In this document: piece after piece, positions 1 to 10,837 of the stretch
Layout: every line of letters starts with the position of its first letter
Numbering within the stretch: position 1 is the stretch's first letter
DNA from: Pythium myriotylum
Lineage: Eukaryota > Oomycota > Peronosporomycetes > Pythiales > Pythiaceae
DNA: 64,000 bases
NCBI GenBank assembly: GCA_023091665.1
Contig: JALJCQ010000012.1
Span: forward strand, 1,984,001-2,048,000
Direction of reading: 5' to 3'
The notes under the pieces: model-generated
The model's database searches: none
The model's input: only the letters and a program-made list of their open reading frames with translations
Told to the model about the DNA's origin: nothing
Translations under genes and position numbers: made by a program

Positions 1-337
1 CGGGCGACGCCACGCTGAGCAGATTCCCGACCGAGTGGATATTCTCCATCACCGCGACCTCTGCAGTTCGCACGCCTCCACCGGGGAGCAGCAGCTCGTC
101 TGGGATCTGGCTCAGCGCGGCCTCGTTCGGCGCGGTGACGGTCGGGAGGAGCTGCTTGAAGGCCGCCTCGTTCTCCAAGAGCACGCGGTTGGCCTCGGCC
201 AGCAGCTCGTTCTCGTCGACCAGCGCCTGGATCCGCGCCGAGCTCTCGGCCTCCAGCGCCTCCAACTTGGCCTCCAGCGCCGCGAGCTGTGCGCGCAGCC
301 GCGCGTTCTCGGCCTCGAGTGCCGCCGCGTCCGCCAT
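1..337 (-). CDS. Coiled-coil protein, N-terminal part (runs off left edge)
   Basis: Reading the minus strand from an ATG at 337 gives an open frame of 112 codons that leaves the window at position 1, so only the N-terminus is visible. It begins MADAAALEAENARLRAQL and continues with regular A/L/E heptad-like spacing to about residue 60, which predicts a coiled coil. A less charged stretch (residues ~65-112, including LLPGGGVRTAEV) follows. GC-rich third positions over the coiled coil support real coding. I do not recognise the family. A structural or scaffold role would be only inference. A downstream intron may exist beyond the edge. Confidence 0.6.
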   Translation of the reverse strand, partial: MADAAALEAENARLRAQLAALEAKLEALEAESSARIQALVDENELLAEANRVLLENEAAFKQLLPTVTAPNEAALSQIPDELLLPGGGVRTAEVAVMENIHSVGNLLSVASP

Positions 338-570
338 CGTCAGATACGCACGCAAAAGGCAAAAGGCGGTGGAGGTTGCCTTGAACACGCTTTACCAGGT
401 GAGGTACCGGTATTATCCTCTGGTGAATGACGACGTCAAAAATGGATGTGTCGAACCTAATTATACCGAAAACGTCGTTCAGGGAGATGCGCGCCATGAG
501 CTCACGAGAGAGAGAGAGAGAGAGAGGAGCCCATTGCTTGTCAATCCGCACGGCCGAGGCCCCAGGTGCC
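338..570. other. Divergent intergenic region with (GA)n microsatellite
   Basis: This gap lies between the minus-strand coiled-coil gene and the plus-strand 778-aa gene, so it should contain both promoters. A (GA)n run sits at 506-526. An upstream in-frame ATG at 427 would extend the downstream protein through the GA run as an Arg-Glu repeat. I consider that less likely than the start at 571. Confidence 0.5.
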
Positions 571-3276
571 ATGACCGCGACCACTGCCGTTGCAGCTGTT
601 GAAGACCTCATGTGCGACGAGAACTCTCCATTCCTTCCTCACTGGATAACGAGCCAACTCGTGTTGTACAGATCGATAGCGTCGCAGAGACTCAATCCGC
701 ATGCTCTCCAACGCCTCAGTATTGCAGGTGTCTGCATCTCAACCAGCAACCTGATCCCGCTCCGTTGCGGCTAACGATATAGTTTAATTAATGGCCAGAG
801 ATACTTGGTGAGCACGGAGCAAGAACAAGTGCACTCGCGTTGCCGACGAAGGAAGAGCTCGGTGTTCCTCAAGAGCTGGAACCGGCCTACAATCGCCTCG
901 TCAAGTTCGCTCGGTTACATGAGCCGACTGGATACGAAAATGATATTTCTCAGAAGCATGATGCTGTGCGCTTTTTGTGCTTGAAGGAAATGCTTCAAGC
1001 CTCGAGAGAAGCAAAGGTTAGACGCGCTGAGATTCATATGATGCACAATGGGAAAACCCTCCATCACTAACTTTGGACCCGCAGCTTCCCCACATTCAGG
1101 CGTTGTGCTTCGAAAGGATTGTACAATGGTTCGACGGAGCGAGCCATCAACCTCGCCCTGCCAATGGAGCAGTGATGTCCGCGTCAACTCCGATATTGCC
1201 TCCGCGCATGGTGCGTGCAGGGGAAGTCTGGCCCATTCCTACTCAAACATTGCTTATGTTCAGTCACCGAAGAAGAAAACCCTCGAGTCCAACGATCCAA
1301 CGATCCCACTGACGATACCCAATAACCAGGGACCGACGCCGAATGGATCTTCAGGCGTGATGCTCAAGGCTGCGATCTCGCAGAAATTGGAGAAGTACAA
1401 GATGCCAGATTTGAGAGGCTCCCACATACGACGCGTCACCCAACTGAAGTCACAGGGTATTGATGTACCCGAAGATGACGATGAAGTTTCGACGACTGCG
1501 AGACCTGAAGCCGACTGTGATGACGAGGGTATTTTAGACCCACTCGACTACATCAAGCGTGACCAGAGAGCGAAGATCAGAGCGACTTTCAAGAGTTACG
1601 AGCCTGAGACCGAAGCCGAGGTATGATTTCACTTCTTCGCCGTATCATGAGTTCATTGATCTGGAAATACCGGTAGTTTGCTCTCAACCAAATCTGGCTG
1701 GAGCGTACTCGTGCGGAAGAGATTGAGAAACAAAAAGAGCAATTTGTGAGGGGGAAAGTCCGCTCATGGTCAATGAGCAAAAGTCGAGACGAAAGTGAGT
1801 ATCTCCGCAAACAAGAAGCTGTGCAGCTTGCTGCTGGGCTCGACAAGTTCGTCGAAGGTGAGATCGAAATGATCAGCCAACCTCGTCGTCGCAATATAGA
1901 AAGGAAGAAGCAGGAATGGCAGCAACTTCAACCCTCAGGTGCTCTTCAGACCCTCTCGCCAGACAACTATCCATCAGCTACATCGCAATCTGGCCGAGCC
2001 ATTGTTATAAATCAGACTGAGGGAGGATCGACACCAACGCGAGCGCTCAATCATGACTCGCACTTACTTCGAAAAAAGAAATTATCTTCGACTTCGGCTG
2101 TATCAGGCGGAATGCACTATCGAAATCAATTACCCGCGAACTACACACCACAGAGCAAGCGGAGTAACGGCACCCCAACATCGTTCTCTTCGAAAAGCAG
2201 CTCAACACCGACCACACCTCTTTCATCTTCCTCGTCTGGTAAACTCAAGGTCCTGGATGATGCGCTCCCACGAGCAAATGGTCTCACAGGTGGGTACATT
2301 CAACTGTCCGAGTCACCACAAGAGAGCGATGAGTCGCCAGCGGTTGGAGAAGACCAGTGCGACTCTGTCGATCTTCCCTACCAGTCACTCCTGAAATTTT
2401 CTGAGAGAATACAAGAGAGTCAGAGACAGCTACGATTCGAGCCTTTTCATTCCTCAAGTCACATACGCCAACTAGCGTCGCCATTGTCACGCGCAGTTTC
2501 GGCCCCTGTGATCAATTACAAGGTTTGATACTTCTACGAGGACATCAATTTTTCATTCCTTACAATGTCATGTTAGATCTACCCACGAGGGACCATTCCT
2601 CCTCAGCCTGAACCTGCGGATCCTGAGTATCGACACCTGCACATAGCGGCAACCAGCCGCAAGCCTCCCGTGCGAATAACGATTTTCCCAGACAAATCCG
2701 TTCCGGTCCATGGAAAACCTGTGAGATTTTAACCATGTTTTGGTGGCAATAACGCGGGAGCTCAGCTATTGGTAATATTCGACGCAGGCAGCGAATCCAA
2801 AAGCAACCACTCGAGGCAATAATCATCTTGAATCAATCCTTCCAACACGTCCAGCTCGATTTTCTTCCAATTTAACTGCTCTGAAAAAGGTGGTGGAAAG
2901 TACCGGTAATACATTGTCTAAAGCAGCCTCCGACGAGCTGTTTAGCGATTTCCGAGTGGAGCAAATGCAAGAAGTCGAGCGTATTCGGGCCCTGTTCGAG
3001 CAACACCACGTATCACTCCCAAGTGGAATTCTTGAACGTGGACTTTTCGTCCCCGAGGACCGAACTTCACTTGAATGCGCGCAGAATTTGCCGTTGCCGG
3101 GGTCACGATTATTGCCTAATCCTCTTCTTCAAGTAAAGATTAAGACGAAGGCGGCCAAGAAGAAGAAGAAGAAGAAGAAGAAGAAGAAGGCCGCCAAGGG
3201 CGGGGTGGAGAAATCGAAGTCGAAAGCATCTGCCGGTGACCGAACGAAGAGTCCAACCAAGAGAAAGAGGAAGTAG
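571..3276 (+). CDS. Coiled-coil protein with lysine-rich tail, 7 exons, 778 aa
   Basis: Exon join 571-727, 799-1016, 1085-1210, 1264-1620, 1677-2522, 2577-2720, 2788-3276 (2,337 nt). All six introns are 53-71 nt, GT-AG, and keep one frame throughout. Every exon is weak alone, but the joined protein is continuous. The N-terminal ~130 residues look helical. A charged coiled-coil stretch lies around residues 280-360 (AEEIEKQKEQFVRGK). A Ser/Thr/Pro-rich linker follows, then a conserved-looking C-terminal block (MQEVERIRALFEQHH ... FVPEDRT ... LPLPGSRLLPNPL). The tail contains eleven consecutive lysines (3157-3189) and ends in RKRK. The basic tail could be a nuclear or nucleolar signal, by inference. 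No family is recognised. The start is uncertain because ATG 427 is also in frame. It converges on the next gene with a 30-bp gap. Confidence 0.7.
3157..3189 (+). repeat. (AAG)11 microsatellite inside coding sequence
   Basis: Eleven uninterrupted AAG triplets encode eleven lysines near the C-terminus of the 778-aa protein. Being a trinucleotide, length changes by slippage would keep the frame. Confidence 0.9.
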
Positions 3277-3306
3277 ACGCACGCCTTGAGTTGAACCTTC
3301 ACCACT

Positions 3307-4062
3307 CTACTCAATCAGGACTGTTCGAGGGTTTTGAGGTCTGTGTCGCTTTTCGTGAGCTACATACATCGCAAGTTGGGCTTGCAGTAAAGATATGGCA
3401 TGTGAAGCTTCACTTGACTCATTGTCTCTGCCAAAGCTGTTCATTAGCTCTGTTTCACGTGGTGCATTAGATGGATAGGATGGCGGAGATGAAAACGTCT
3501 CTGTTGTCTGTGAGGCTTGGTCTTGTTGTCGCTGATCTTCTTTAGTGCTGGAGAATGTTGCGCTGTACTTCAACGCTAGCAGTTCGTCGTTTGCATGCTT
3601 CAAAAGCCGCAGTTTCTCGGACATTTTGCTGTACTGAGTCTCCATGTGAGCGATCTTGGCGTACAGCTCATGCATCTCTTCGTACAGCTGCGTTTCACTC
3701 TTGGAGACAGCATGTTCCAGCGACTCGAGTGCGAGCAGCCGGGCTTCGTCGACTGTCATCTTGCCGTCGCCGATCGAGATGTCTTCATTGAACGCATTCC
3801 AGAGCTTTTCGGCGATGTCGCCCACGTGCCAGAGCACCTGCTCGTGCGCTCGGTCTCTGCTCGTGGTCCACGCCTGCTTCTCTCGCCGCAGCTCCGCGAC
3901 CTCCTCGCGCAGCCGCCTGGTCTCGCACCACGCGACGGCGGCCTCGTCGATCGAGACGTCGCGCTCTCGCTCGGCGCGCCGCCGCGCCGTCGTCTCCGTC
4001 GGCGCCATTGCTCGTCTCATCATGGGAGCCATGTTGACCCCAAGAGCCACGGTTCGGACCAC
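3307..4062 (-). CDS. Coiled-coil protein, single exon
   Basis: A 251-codon open frame lies on the minus strand from ATG 4062. An internal ATG at 4008 (MAPTETTARRR) is an equally good start and gives 233 aa. After a short Arg-rich N-terminus, residues ~45-80 (RRLREEVAELRREKQAW) and ~125-175 (LYEEMHELYAKIAHMETQ) show heptad patterns of coiled coils. The C-terminal third is Ser/Gln/Pro-rich and probably disordered. No catalytic motif is visible and I do not recognise the family. It is divergent from RPL27A, sharing the 218-bp upstream region 4063-4280. Confidence 0.6.
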   Translation of the reverse strand: MVRTVALGVNMAPMMRRAMAPTETTARRRAERERDVSIDEAAVAWCETRRLREEVAELRREKQAWTTSRDRAHEQVLWHVGDIAEKLWNAFNEDISIGDGKMTVDEARLLALESLEHAVSKSETQLYEEMHELYAKIAHMETQYSKMSEKLRLLKHANDELLALKYSATFSSTKEDQRQQDQASQTTETFSSPPSYPSNAPRETELMNSFGRDNESSEASHAISLLQAQLAMYVAHEKRHRPQNPRTVLIE

Positions 4063-4280
4063 TCTTTACCCCTACCCCTGACCGGTTGTGAACCGCTCCT
4101 CGACCCCACGGCCAAGACTCCATCCAATTGAGGGCGGCTGGCACGGTGACTTGGGGTTTGTATACTGGCTCAAGTGACTTGGTTTTTGTATGTGGCGAAG
4201 TGCTGGCAGCCAAGGAGCCATTCATTTCCGAGCCTTTGGGCGGCAATCGGTCATTCGCATTCGCTTATCGCTAAGTCAAT
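4063..4280. promoter_or_regulatory. Shared divergent upstream region of coiled-coil gene and RPL27A
   Basis: The 218 bp between the start codons of two divergent genes must contain the RPL27A promoter. I see no TATA box. TCATTC/TCATTT motifs at about 4222-4258 loosely resemble the oomycete initiator consensus, but the match is imperfect. Confidence 0.35.
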
Positions 4281-5180
4281 ATGGTAAGCCGTGCTCGATG
4301 GGGCGGACGCGGAGACGAGCGCGAGGGAGCGAAGGCGGCGGGTCGAGCGAGCGAAGGCGGTGCGTTGCGGCGCGCGAAACAGCGGCGAGAGAAAGAGGAG
4401 GAGACGACAAGACCCGCGGGAAAAACGACGGCGTCGTGTTGCGACGGAGCTGCTCAGCCGATCCGATGAGATGAGCGCGCGCGCTGGAGACGACGTACGC
4501 AGCGATTCCCGAGTGCGCGAGTCGTGGACGATCGAGAAAACGCAGTCGCGACCCTGACCTGACTCCGAGCTCCCTCGCGTCGTCTCGTGGATTTTAGAAA
4601 GCCGAGCGTCCGTCCGAGGCTCACGCGCGCTCGCAGGTATTGACTGAGCCTTTCGTGTGACCACAGCCATCTCGTTTCTCGAAGAACCGCAAGAAGCGTG
4701 GACACGTCAGCGCTGGTCACGGCCGTATCGGCAAGCACCGCAAGCATCCGGGTGGTCGCGGTAACGCCGGTGGTCAGCACCACCACCGTATCCTGATGGA
4801 TAAGTTCCACCCGGGTTACTTCGGTAAGGTCGGTATGCGCCAGTTCCACCTCCTCCGCAACCGCGACCACTGCCCGACCGTCAACGTCGAGCGCCTCTGG
4901 TCGCTCGTGTCGGAGAAGACCAAGGAGCAGGCCGAGAAGAGCCAGGATGGCAAGGCCCCGATCATTGACGTGACCAAGGCCGTACGTTTTTCTTTAAACG
5001 TCAGGTGCTCTTCCAGATTGGGTCTCTGATGATACTTCGTGTGCTTTACAGGGCTACTTCAAGGTCCTCGGCAAGGGCCGTCTCCCTTCGATCCCGGTGA
5101 TTGTCAAGGCCAAGTTCTTCAGCTCGGAGGCTGAGAAGAAGATCAAAGCTGCCGGCGGTGCCTGCCTCTTGACTGCTTAA
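4281..5180 (+). CDS. RPL27A: 60S ribosomal protein L27a (uL15)
   Basis: Exon join 4281-4283, 4667-4981, 5052-5180 gives 148 aa, the same length as human RPL27A. The first exon is only the ATG. It is followed by a 383-nt intron starting GTAAGC, and exon 2 begins [20 protein letters not shown]. The Lys/Arg/Gly-rich N-terminal arm ([20 protein letters not shown]), the [10 protein letters not shown] block and the C-terminal [12 protein letters not shown] ... VIVKAKFFS ... GGACLLTA are hallmark uL15 sequence. The protein belongs to the large cytosolic ribosomal subunit near the peptide exit region. Intron 2 (4982-5051) is 70 nt. An intron directly after the start codon is common in ribosomal-protein genes and may carry regulatory sequence. 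It is unusually purine-rich here. Confidence 0.97.
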
Positions 5181-5232
5181 GCGTGAATAGCTTTGAGGAT
5201 CGATTGGGCGTTGCGAACTCTGCTGAATGACA

Positions 5233-5238
5233 AATAAA
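5233..5238 (+). terminator. AATAAA polyadenylation signal of RPL27A
   Basis: A canonical AATAAA hexamer lies 53 nt after the RPL27A stop codon. Confidence 0.6.
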
Positions 5239-5322
5239 AGCTGGCGATGGCATACTATTGTCCGAGGCAGGAGAAGACGTCCCAGCACACTTTTTGTATG
5301 TCAGCTTTGTTATGAGTAGTCT

Positions 5323-6077
5323 TCAGGGTTCTCCGGTGTGCGCCCACAGGCATCTGAACAGCGCTCCAATGTCGATGCTGTCTTTCCCCATCAGGCGTCG
5401 AATTTCGTCCTGGAGGTCTGGCACGTACAGACTCGACCGTGCGAAGATATCGCCTCCTGCAGTAATCGTGAAAACCACCACTCGCATCGTAAATCCTTGA
5501 CGCGAGGACGAGAACGCCACAGCCTCGTTCGCGCGAAGCAGCTTGTCACTCGAGTCGAATAGTGCCTCTCTAAGATCGACTGTCCGGGTTGGCGTCCCTG
5601 TGTAAATGGTGTCGAAGCACTTTCGCTCTCTGTCGATCGCTGGAAATTCTTGCTCCAACGCTGACTTAGTCTCTTCTGTTGGCGATATCGGGACGTTGTC
5701 CGCGATCTCGTCGAGCTGCAGTGCAATGTGGAGTCGCTTCAGCGGAGTGAGAGTTTCGACCTGGAGTTGCGCGTCAAGGAAACCTGTAGTATGTACGAGA
5801 TCAACTACTATCGATACGAGCTATGAATCTGTGCAGACAGACCTCTGCGCGACGTCACCAATCTCGCGTCGTGATCGCTGATGGCTACCTCGCTACTCAA
5901 ACCACCATCACCCTGAGACACAGCTCTTGAGATGCGTATCAGCAACAGAGCGTCTCACCCTCCAGAGCGCACTTTCTCATCCTCGCTCCACGACTCTCGG
6001 TCACGGCGCAACCGATCGATCCGGCGCTGTGAGCGAAGCGCGAGCAGCTCGTGGATTCTCAACTCGAGCTCCATCAT
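5323..6077 (-). CDS. Conserved-looking protein of unknown function, 3 exons, 211 aa
   Basis: Minus-strand join 6077-5973, 5912-5843, 5783-5323 (636 nt). Introns of 60 and 59 nt have GT-AG ends and restore one frame. The N-terminus (MMELELRIHELLALRSQRRIDRLRRDRE) is a charged helix. The rest is mixed: LQVETLTPLKRLHIALQLDEI, then a compact C-terminal domain with hydrophobic strands (GFTMRVVVFTITAGGDIFA) ending DSIDIGALFRCLWAHTGEP. The pattern is that of a small folded domain behind a coiled-coil arm. No family is recognised and no catalytic motif is apparent. It converges on RPL27A, and the two stop codons are 142 bp apart. Confidence 0.65.
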
Positions 6078-6181
6078 TGGCGCTGACCTCTTCGTCAGCT
6101 CAGCGGAAACCCTCTATTAAAAGGTAAACGCCTCTGTTGTAGACTGAGTGGGAATCGTTTATCCGAGGAAACCCTCCATTG

Positions 6182-7417
6182 ATGGGTATCACCACACTCG
6201 TGCCGTCCCCAGCACCACAACAAGCAATGACAAGCGTCGTCTCACGTGGGAGCCGCCTCCGCGCCGCTCTACGCCGCTCGCTGCCGCTCGACTCGGCGCA
6301 AGCAGTCGCTTCCCATTCGTTCGGCCACGCTCCGCGCTGCTGCACATCCGCAATCGCTGCTTGCAGGCCGACGCACAGTCGGAATCTGGCCTCGTCCTTC
6401 TCCACTCTCAGCCAGTCGGTGCGTGCGCGTCCACTTGAGTTGCGATGTGACTGCGGTCGCGAACACTCTGACGTATTGGTGTCTCAGCAAAATGAGCAAG
6501 AGTCGATCCTAGCCCAATCACTTCACAGCGACATCCTGGCGCTCGAGGTTCGTGAACCTCTCGCGGGTTCAAGCCATTTGTAGCCCACTGAGTTGTCGAT
6601 CGCATTCGCAGCGACTTTACTCGCTGCTCTCCACTGACTCGGCGCTTATTGACGCCTTTGAGGCCGTTGTGGAGCGACTGGACCAGTGTCGTCGCGAGAG
6701 GCGGTGCATTTTTGTCACAGGCATGGGTAAGTCGGGCATCGTCGCGCGACGTCTCGCTGCGACCCTTGCGTCGATCTCAGTTCGCAGCCAGGTATGCGTC
6801 ATGCCATGTGCTCCAACTGACTCAATGTTGCTGACATATCTCGAAGTGGATTCATGGTAGCGAATGGAGTCATGGAGATCTTGGAAACCTCGAGCACGGC
6901 GATGTTGTGAGCTCTAATCGCGAGTGGCAATCAAATCGCGCTCCCCTGAAACTCACGTTGCTCTTGAACGGATCTATAGGCGATTTTGTTCTCTCATAGC
7001 GGCACCACTTCAGAGCTACTACCCCTCCCTGCGTATATCACCCGACGGGGCGGCGATACGGTCGCAGTAGTGGGGCAAGCAAACTGCGCCATCGCAAGAT
7101 TGTGTTCTTACGTAAGCCATGCCATGCAACTGTCGTTGGCTCCTCGATTTCTTAACGCGATCTTTGGCGTTTGTAGGCGCTAATTGTGCCGGCAGACGAT
7201 CACCCTAACTGCCCCGTCCCGTCTCGAAGCATCATTGCCCAGGTCCTCGCATTCTTGCACTCAATCTATCGGCTTGCCTGCTCACGTTCTGATGATTTAG
7301 GAGGCGATCTGCAACGCAATTGTCGAGTCGTTTATTGATTTGAGCGAGAAAGGTGCGGATGCGTTCCGTGTTAATCACCCAGGCGGAGCCATTGGAGACG
7401 GCTTTGCGAAGGAATAG
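6182..7417 (+). CDS. SIS-domain sugar-phosphate isomerase (KdsD/KpsF-like arabinose-5-phosphate isomerase)
   Basis: Exon join 6182-6418, 6488-6547, 6612-6791, 6847-6906, 6980-7111, 7177-7242, 7301-7417 (283 aa, all introns phase 0). The SIS fold motifs are in the expected order: TGMGKSG (residues 135-141), HGDLG (168-172), SHSGTTSE (184-191) and HPGGAIG near the end (271-277). These match bacterial KdsD/GutQ/KpsF enzymes, which interconvert D-arabinose-5-phosphate and D-ribulose-5-phosphate. The C-terminal CBS pair of KdsD is absent, so this is a SIS-only form. The Ser/Arg-rich first ~79 residues could be a mitochondrial targeting sequence. An in-frame ATG at 6227 is an alternative start. The 69-nt intron at 6419-6487 could be retained without a frameshift. 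Confidence 0.85.
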
Positions 7418-7443
7418 ATTAGAGGAAGTGTGACTTTTTCAGC

Positions 7444-7449
7444 AATAAA
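7444..7449 (+). terminator. AATAAA polyadenylation signal of the SIS isomerase gene
   Basis: An AATAAA hexamer lies 27 nt downstream of the TAG stop at 7415-7417. Confidence 0.5.
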
Positions 7450-7636
7450 GCCAAGCCGAGCCCGAGCTCCAATTAATGGCCAAAACCGCGTCTTCGGAGC
7501 AGAGTCGACCGTGCATTGACAAATATTTCGACGATTTTCTATTTCCGTAGAGTCTCTTCGTCGCATCCTTTGCGGAATCAAGCTCGAGCGATTTAGTTTC
7601 ATGCACCGGAAAACACGCAAAGTGCTGGTAAGGTGA

Positions 7637-10600
7637 ATGGCCTCCACAGAAACCCCGGACCTGTATGCAGTCCTTGTCCCAAATGAGCATCATCACATTC
7701 CCAAAGGAAAGGCTGCTATATGGGGGCGCCACTTTCTCCAACAGCAGAAGCATGTATCAGTGCCGTCTCCAATTCGCCCTCAGACATCAGATGGTTCGCA
7801 CGCAAGATTGTCATCTACCCATGCACCTGTCTGTCAGAACACCCCAGTCAAATCATTGGTTACGCGATGCAAAAGTGCCGGCCCTTTATCGTCTCCTCGC
7901 CTAAGGAAGATCTCTGAAGCTCGTCCAGTCGCCTCTACGACTTCAAGTGCAATTGGCAAGAATTGTGGACGATGCGAACGAGTTGGAAGTGGCGAGTGGG
8001 AGGCATCCGATTCTCAGAGAAGAGGAAACGCTATTGTGGAATATGAACGACACGTCGAATTACCCTTGAACGTCAATGCAAGAGAGCATCTCGAGTTAAA
8101 GGCTTGTGTTTTAGCGCGGATTCACCGCATCAATGTCGACTCAATTCAGTGCATTAGGAGCGCGGCTTTGAAAGAGGTGACGACAAACAAAGCAAAACAA
8201 CTCGTCGCTCCCAATGGCGTCTTTGACGATGGCAGTTTCCTCCACAAGGCAAAGCACAAGACTGCATTTCTCCTTCGTCACTTTTTTGCTCTGGGTGATT
8301 CACCGTGTACTCTGTACGTCACGTCATAGAATTGGCGATCTGCGTTGGTCTTTGACGATAAATACTGGGTGTGGATTAGTGGGCCAACACATGAAAGTGA
8401 TTTGATGTACGACATAGTTGATGAATGGGCGTGTCGTGATAGCGCATCCGTCGATGATATTGCGGCACTGTGGAAATCGATCGACGCTCACATTGAACAT
8501 TCTTGTAAGTAATTGCTCGTGAATGCAAAGCTCAGATTGTCACGGGGACATTTAAATTTTTTAGATATTTTACGGCAGCAGCTTGTCTCCACCACAAACC
8601 CAGATAGACTATCGATTACAATAGCCGTGGATTGTCTTCGAAAGCTCCCCGCCAAGATACCGACCTATCAGCGGGTACTTGACGTCATCATTTCACTCGT
8701 TGAGTCTGGTTTGTACCTACCAGTCACTTCACTTGACACCAAGACATCGGCTCAGAAGCAGTTCTACTTTGAACGATGCCAAGAGTTGCAACAAGCACTC
8801 GACGACGAAGTTCGAACAAGACAAGCAAGAGACATCGCTGACGCTCACGACAATGCACTGAAAGTGCAAACGCTCCTTCAAAAGCTGCAGCGACTGCTGT
8901 GTGAACTCGATGAAGCTATACAGGCCGGGAGAGCACCAATCTCCGACAAAGAAACGCTCCTGCTCGGCATATTTCAATCCGACGTGGATAATTTACTTCC
9001 TTCGACGCTTCATTGCATCATACGTGAGTGTTTTGGGGATGGAAGTCTATCTGCGAGCCGACAGCAAGTCTTCTACTCAACTTGGTTACCACAACTCCAA
9101 GATGAAGACGTCCACGACGTGCTCACTCGCTTGATGGCCACCCGCACCGCAGAGTTCCAGTCGTTTCTGAGGGAGGACTTTGACGCAATTGACAAGCTGC
9201 TCACGGAATCAACAACATCAATCGTCGTAAATTCTAAGAGTGGAAACCTTGAACCCAGCTCTACAGATCGAATCTCGACAACAAGTCATTCTTCTTCAAA
9301 GTTGCTTTTTCAAGAGTTGGTGGAGCGGCATCCAACACAGTTCACTGCAATTTTGTGGGCGTCGCCTTTCTTAACGGCGCACATTTTTCAGAATTCTCAT
9401 CATCTCGTCGGCCGGATTCTCGAACAAAATATTGTCGTCATTTCACATGTACTTCAGCAGCGGCCTGATGTGCTCTCAGCTCTTCTAAACCATACGCTAC
9501 GGGATAGTACTGTACGTGAAGTGAACTCCCGGAATTATTTGTGGATGCTGACCCCTCATTCACTTCTCAGGCCGTTGTAGAAGACTTCCTGTCGAGTCAT
9601 CCGAAAGCCTTGAGCGACCTGCTGCTTAACAAGGCCTCTGCGGTTTCTCTGGCTGTGAAGTCTTATCCCTCAATTCTCGCAGATATGCTCCAAGTTAATC
9701 GTCCAACACTCGCGAAAGTTCTACTATCCATGCCAGATCTCCTGGCTCAACTTTTTAAGTCGACGCCCGACTTGCTGGCCCAAACAATTCGAGAAGACCT
9801 CACCATTCTGCCTCTTGCGTTCTCCGTTGTGCCACAGTGCTTATGCGATGCGTTGGAAAGACACCCCGAGTATTTCGTGGACGTTGCCCATCGAAAGCCA
9901 GCACTCGTCGCCAAGTTGTTCGCAAAATACCCAGATCTGTTGCTGGTATGCTCATCTCCAGCACATCGATATTGAGTCATGAAACTGACGAAGTGATAAC
10001 TAGGAACCATTGGAGGCAAACCCGTCAGTCTTTTCCAACTTCCTCGTATATCATCGCAAGGTGCTGCCAGACTTCACTAATCCGAGTTTTGATCCCAATC
10101 TCTTCCAGTTCGAGCGCAAGCACTTCGTCGACAACTCTCAGCAAACCGAAAAGCGACTTTACAAACACGACGGGAAATTCAGGTTGCGCGAAAAACTGAA
10201 GATCCAGGAGGATTCGCAACTCTTTAGCATACGTCAAACAGGATTAGTTGGAAGCGGAGGTGGATCGAGTCCTAGCGCAGGTGGTCGCTCAACCCCAAGC
10301 TTGGGAGGAGAGCGTCAATCAATCAAAGATCCAAAAGCAGTTCAAAGGGTCCTCCTTCCAACACCCGGCCAGGTCATCTGTGAGATTGCCCGACTGTACG
10401 TGAAGAAAATTAATGCAGATGCAATAGCTGACTCGTTGGGGAAAAGAAGACAAGTTCTTGTGGACTATGTACTAGATGTGTACATTCAAGAGCTCGAATT
10501 CAAAAGAAAGGCTCACAAGAAGCTTGCTGTCCTGCTTGCTGGAGCGAAGCAAGCCGAGCAAGAAAGTTTGAGAGTAAAATGGTTTCTCAGGTTTATGAAT

Positions 10601-10837
10601 GCGAGTAGCCCTTCATCGCCAACCGCAACTGGGGATTCGGATTGGAGCTTTCATCCTTCCGCATCTGGGTTTTACCTGGCAGCACTGGGGTTCCTTTTGT
10701 CGTCAGCAAACGGTCAGCTCCAGCACAGATTGGAAGAAGAGTTGCTTCGACCATGTCTTGTTGGGTACACACCGGTGAAACTCTTCCTAGAGGATCCAAT
10801 CATGTCCAGAATGCTTCCCATGAAAGACCAGCGATAA
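7637..10837 (+). CDS. Large helical-repeat protein of unknown function, 985 aa to first in-frame stop
   Basis: Exon join 7637-8313, 8380-8504, 8565-9511, 9571-9945, 10004-10837. Introns are 58-66 nt with good GT donors (GTACGT, GTAAGT, GTACGT, GTATGC). The N-terminal ~220 residues are basic, Ser-rich and probably disordered. Residues ~330-400 are a charged helix (LQQALDDEVRTRQARDIADA). About residues 520-720 form degenerate helical repeats of roughly 20-25 residues built on a P-x-h-h-a-x-h-h pattern: HPTQFTAILW, RPDVLSALL, HPKALSDLL, YPSILADML, RPTLAKVLL, MPDLLAQLF, TPDLLAQTI, HPEYFVDVA, KPALVAKLF, YPDLLL. The frame ends at TAA 10835-10837 but continues open beyond it (next entry). Intron 1 is the least certain junction. 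A scaffold role is inference and no family is recognised. Confidence 0.65.

Noticed and set aside
427..570. N-terminal extension of the 778-aa protein from ATG 427.
   Set aside because: It runs through the (GA)n microsatellite as an Arg-Glu repeat and has no protein-like character. ATG 571 is preferred, although the longer form cannot be excluded.
4215..4260. Oomycete initiator element upstream of RPL27A.
   Set aside because: The TCATT-containing sequences match the consensus only in part, so no site is called.
4454..4870. Minus- and plus-strand open frames over RPL27A intron 1 and exon 2.
   Set aside because: They are shadows of the GC-rich intron and of the ribosomal-protein exon.
7439..7753. 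Minus-strand fragment resembling part of the kinase exon 2 (cctccac-gaaacccc shared with 11882-11897).
   Set aside because: The similarity is under 20 nt, the frame has no kinase motif, and the stretch overlaps the UTR and first exon of another gene.
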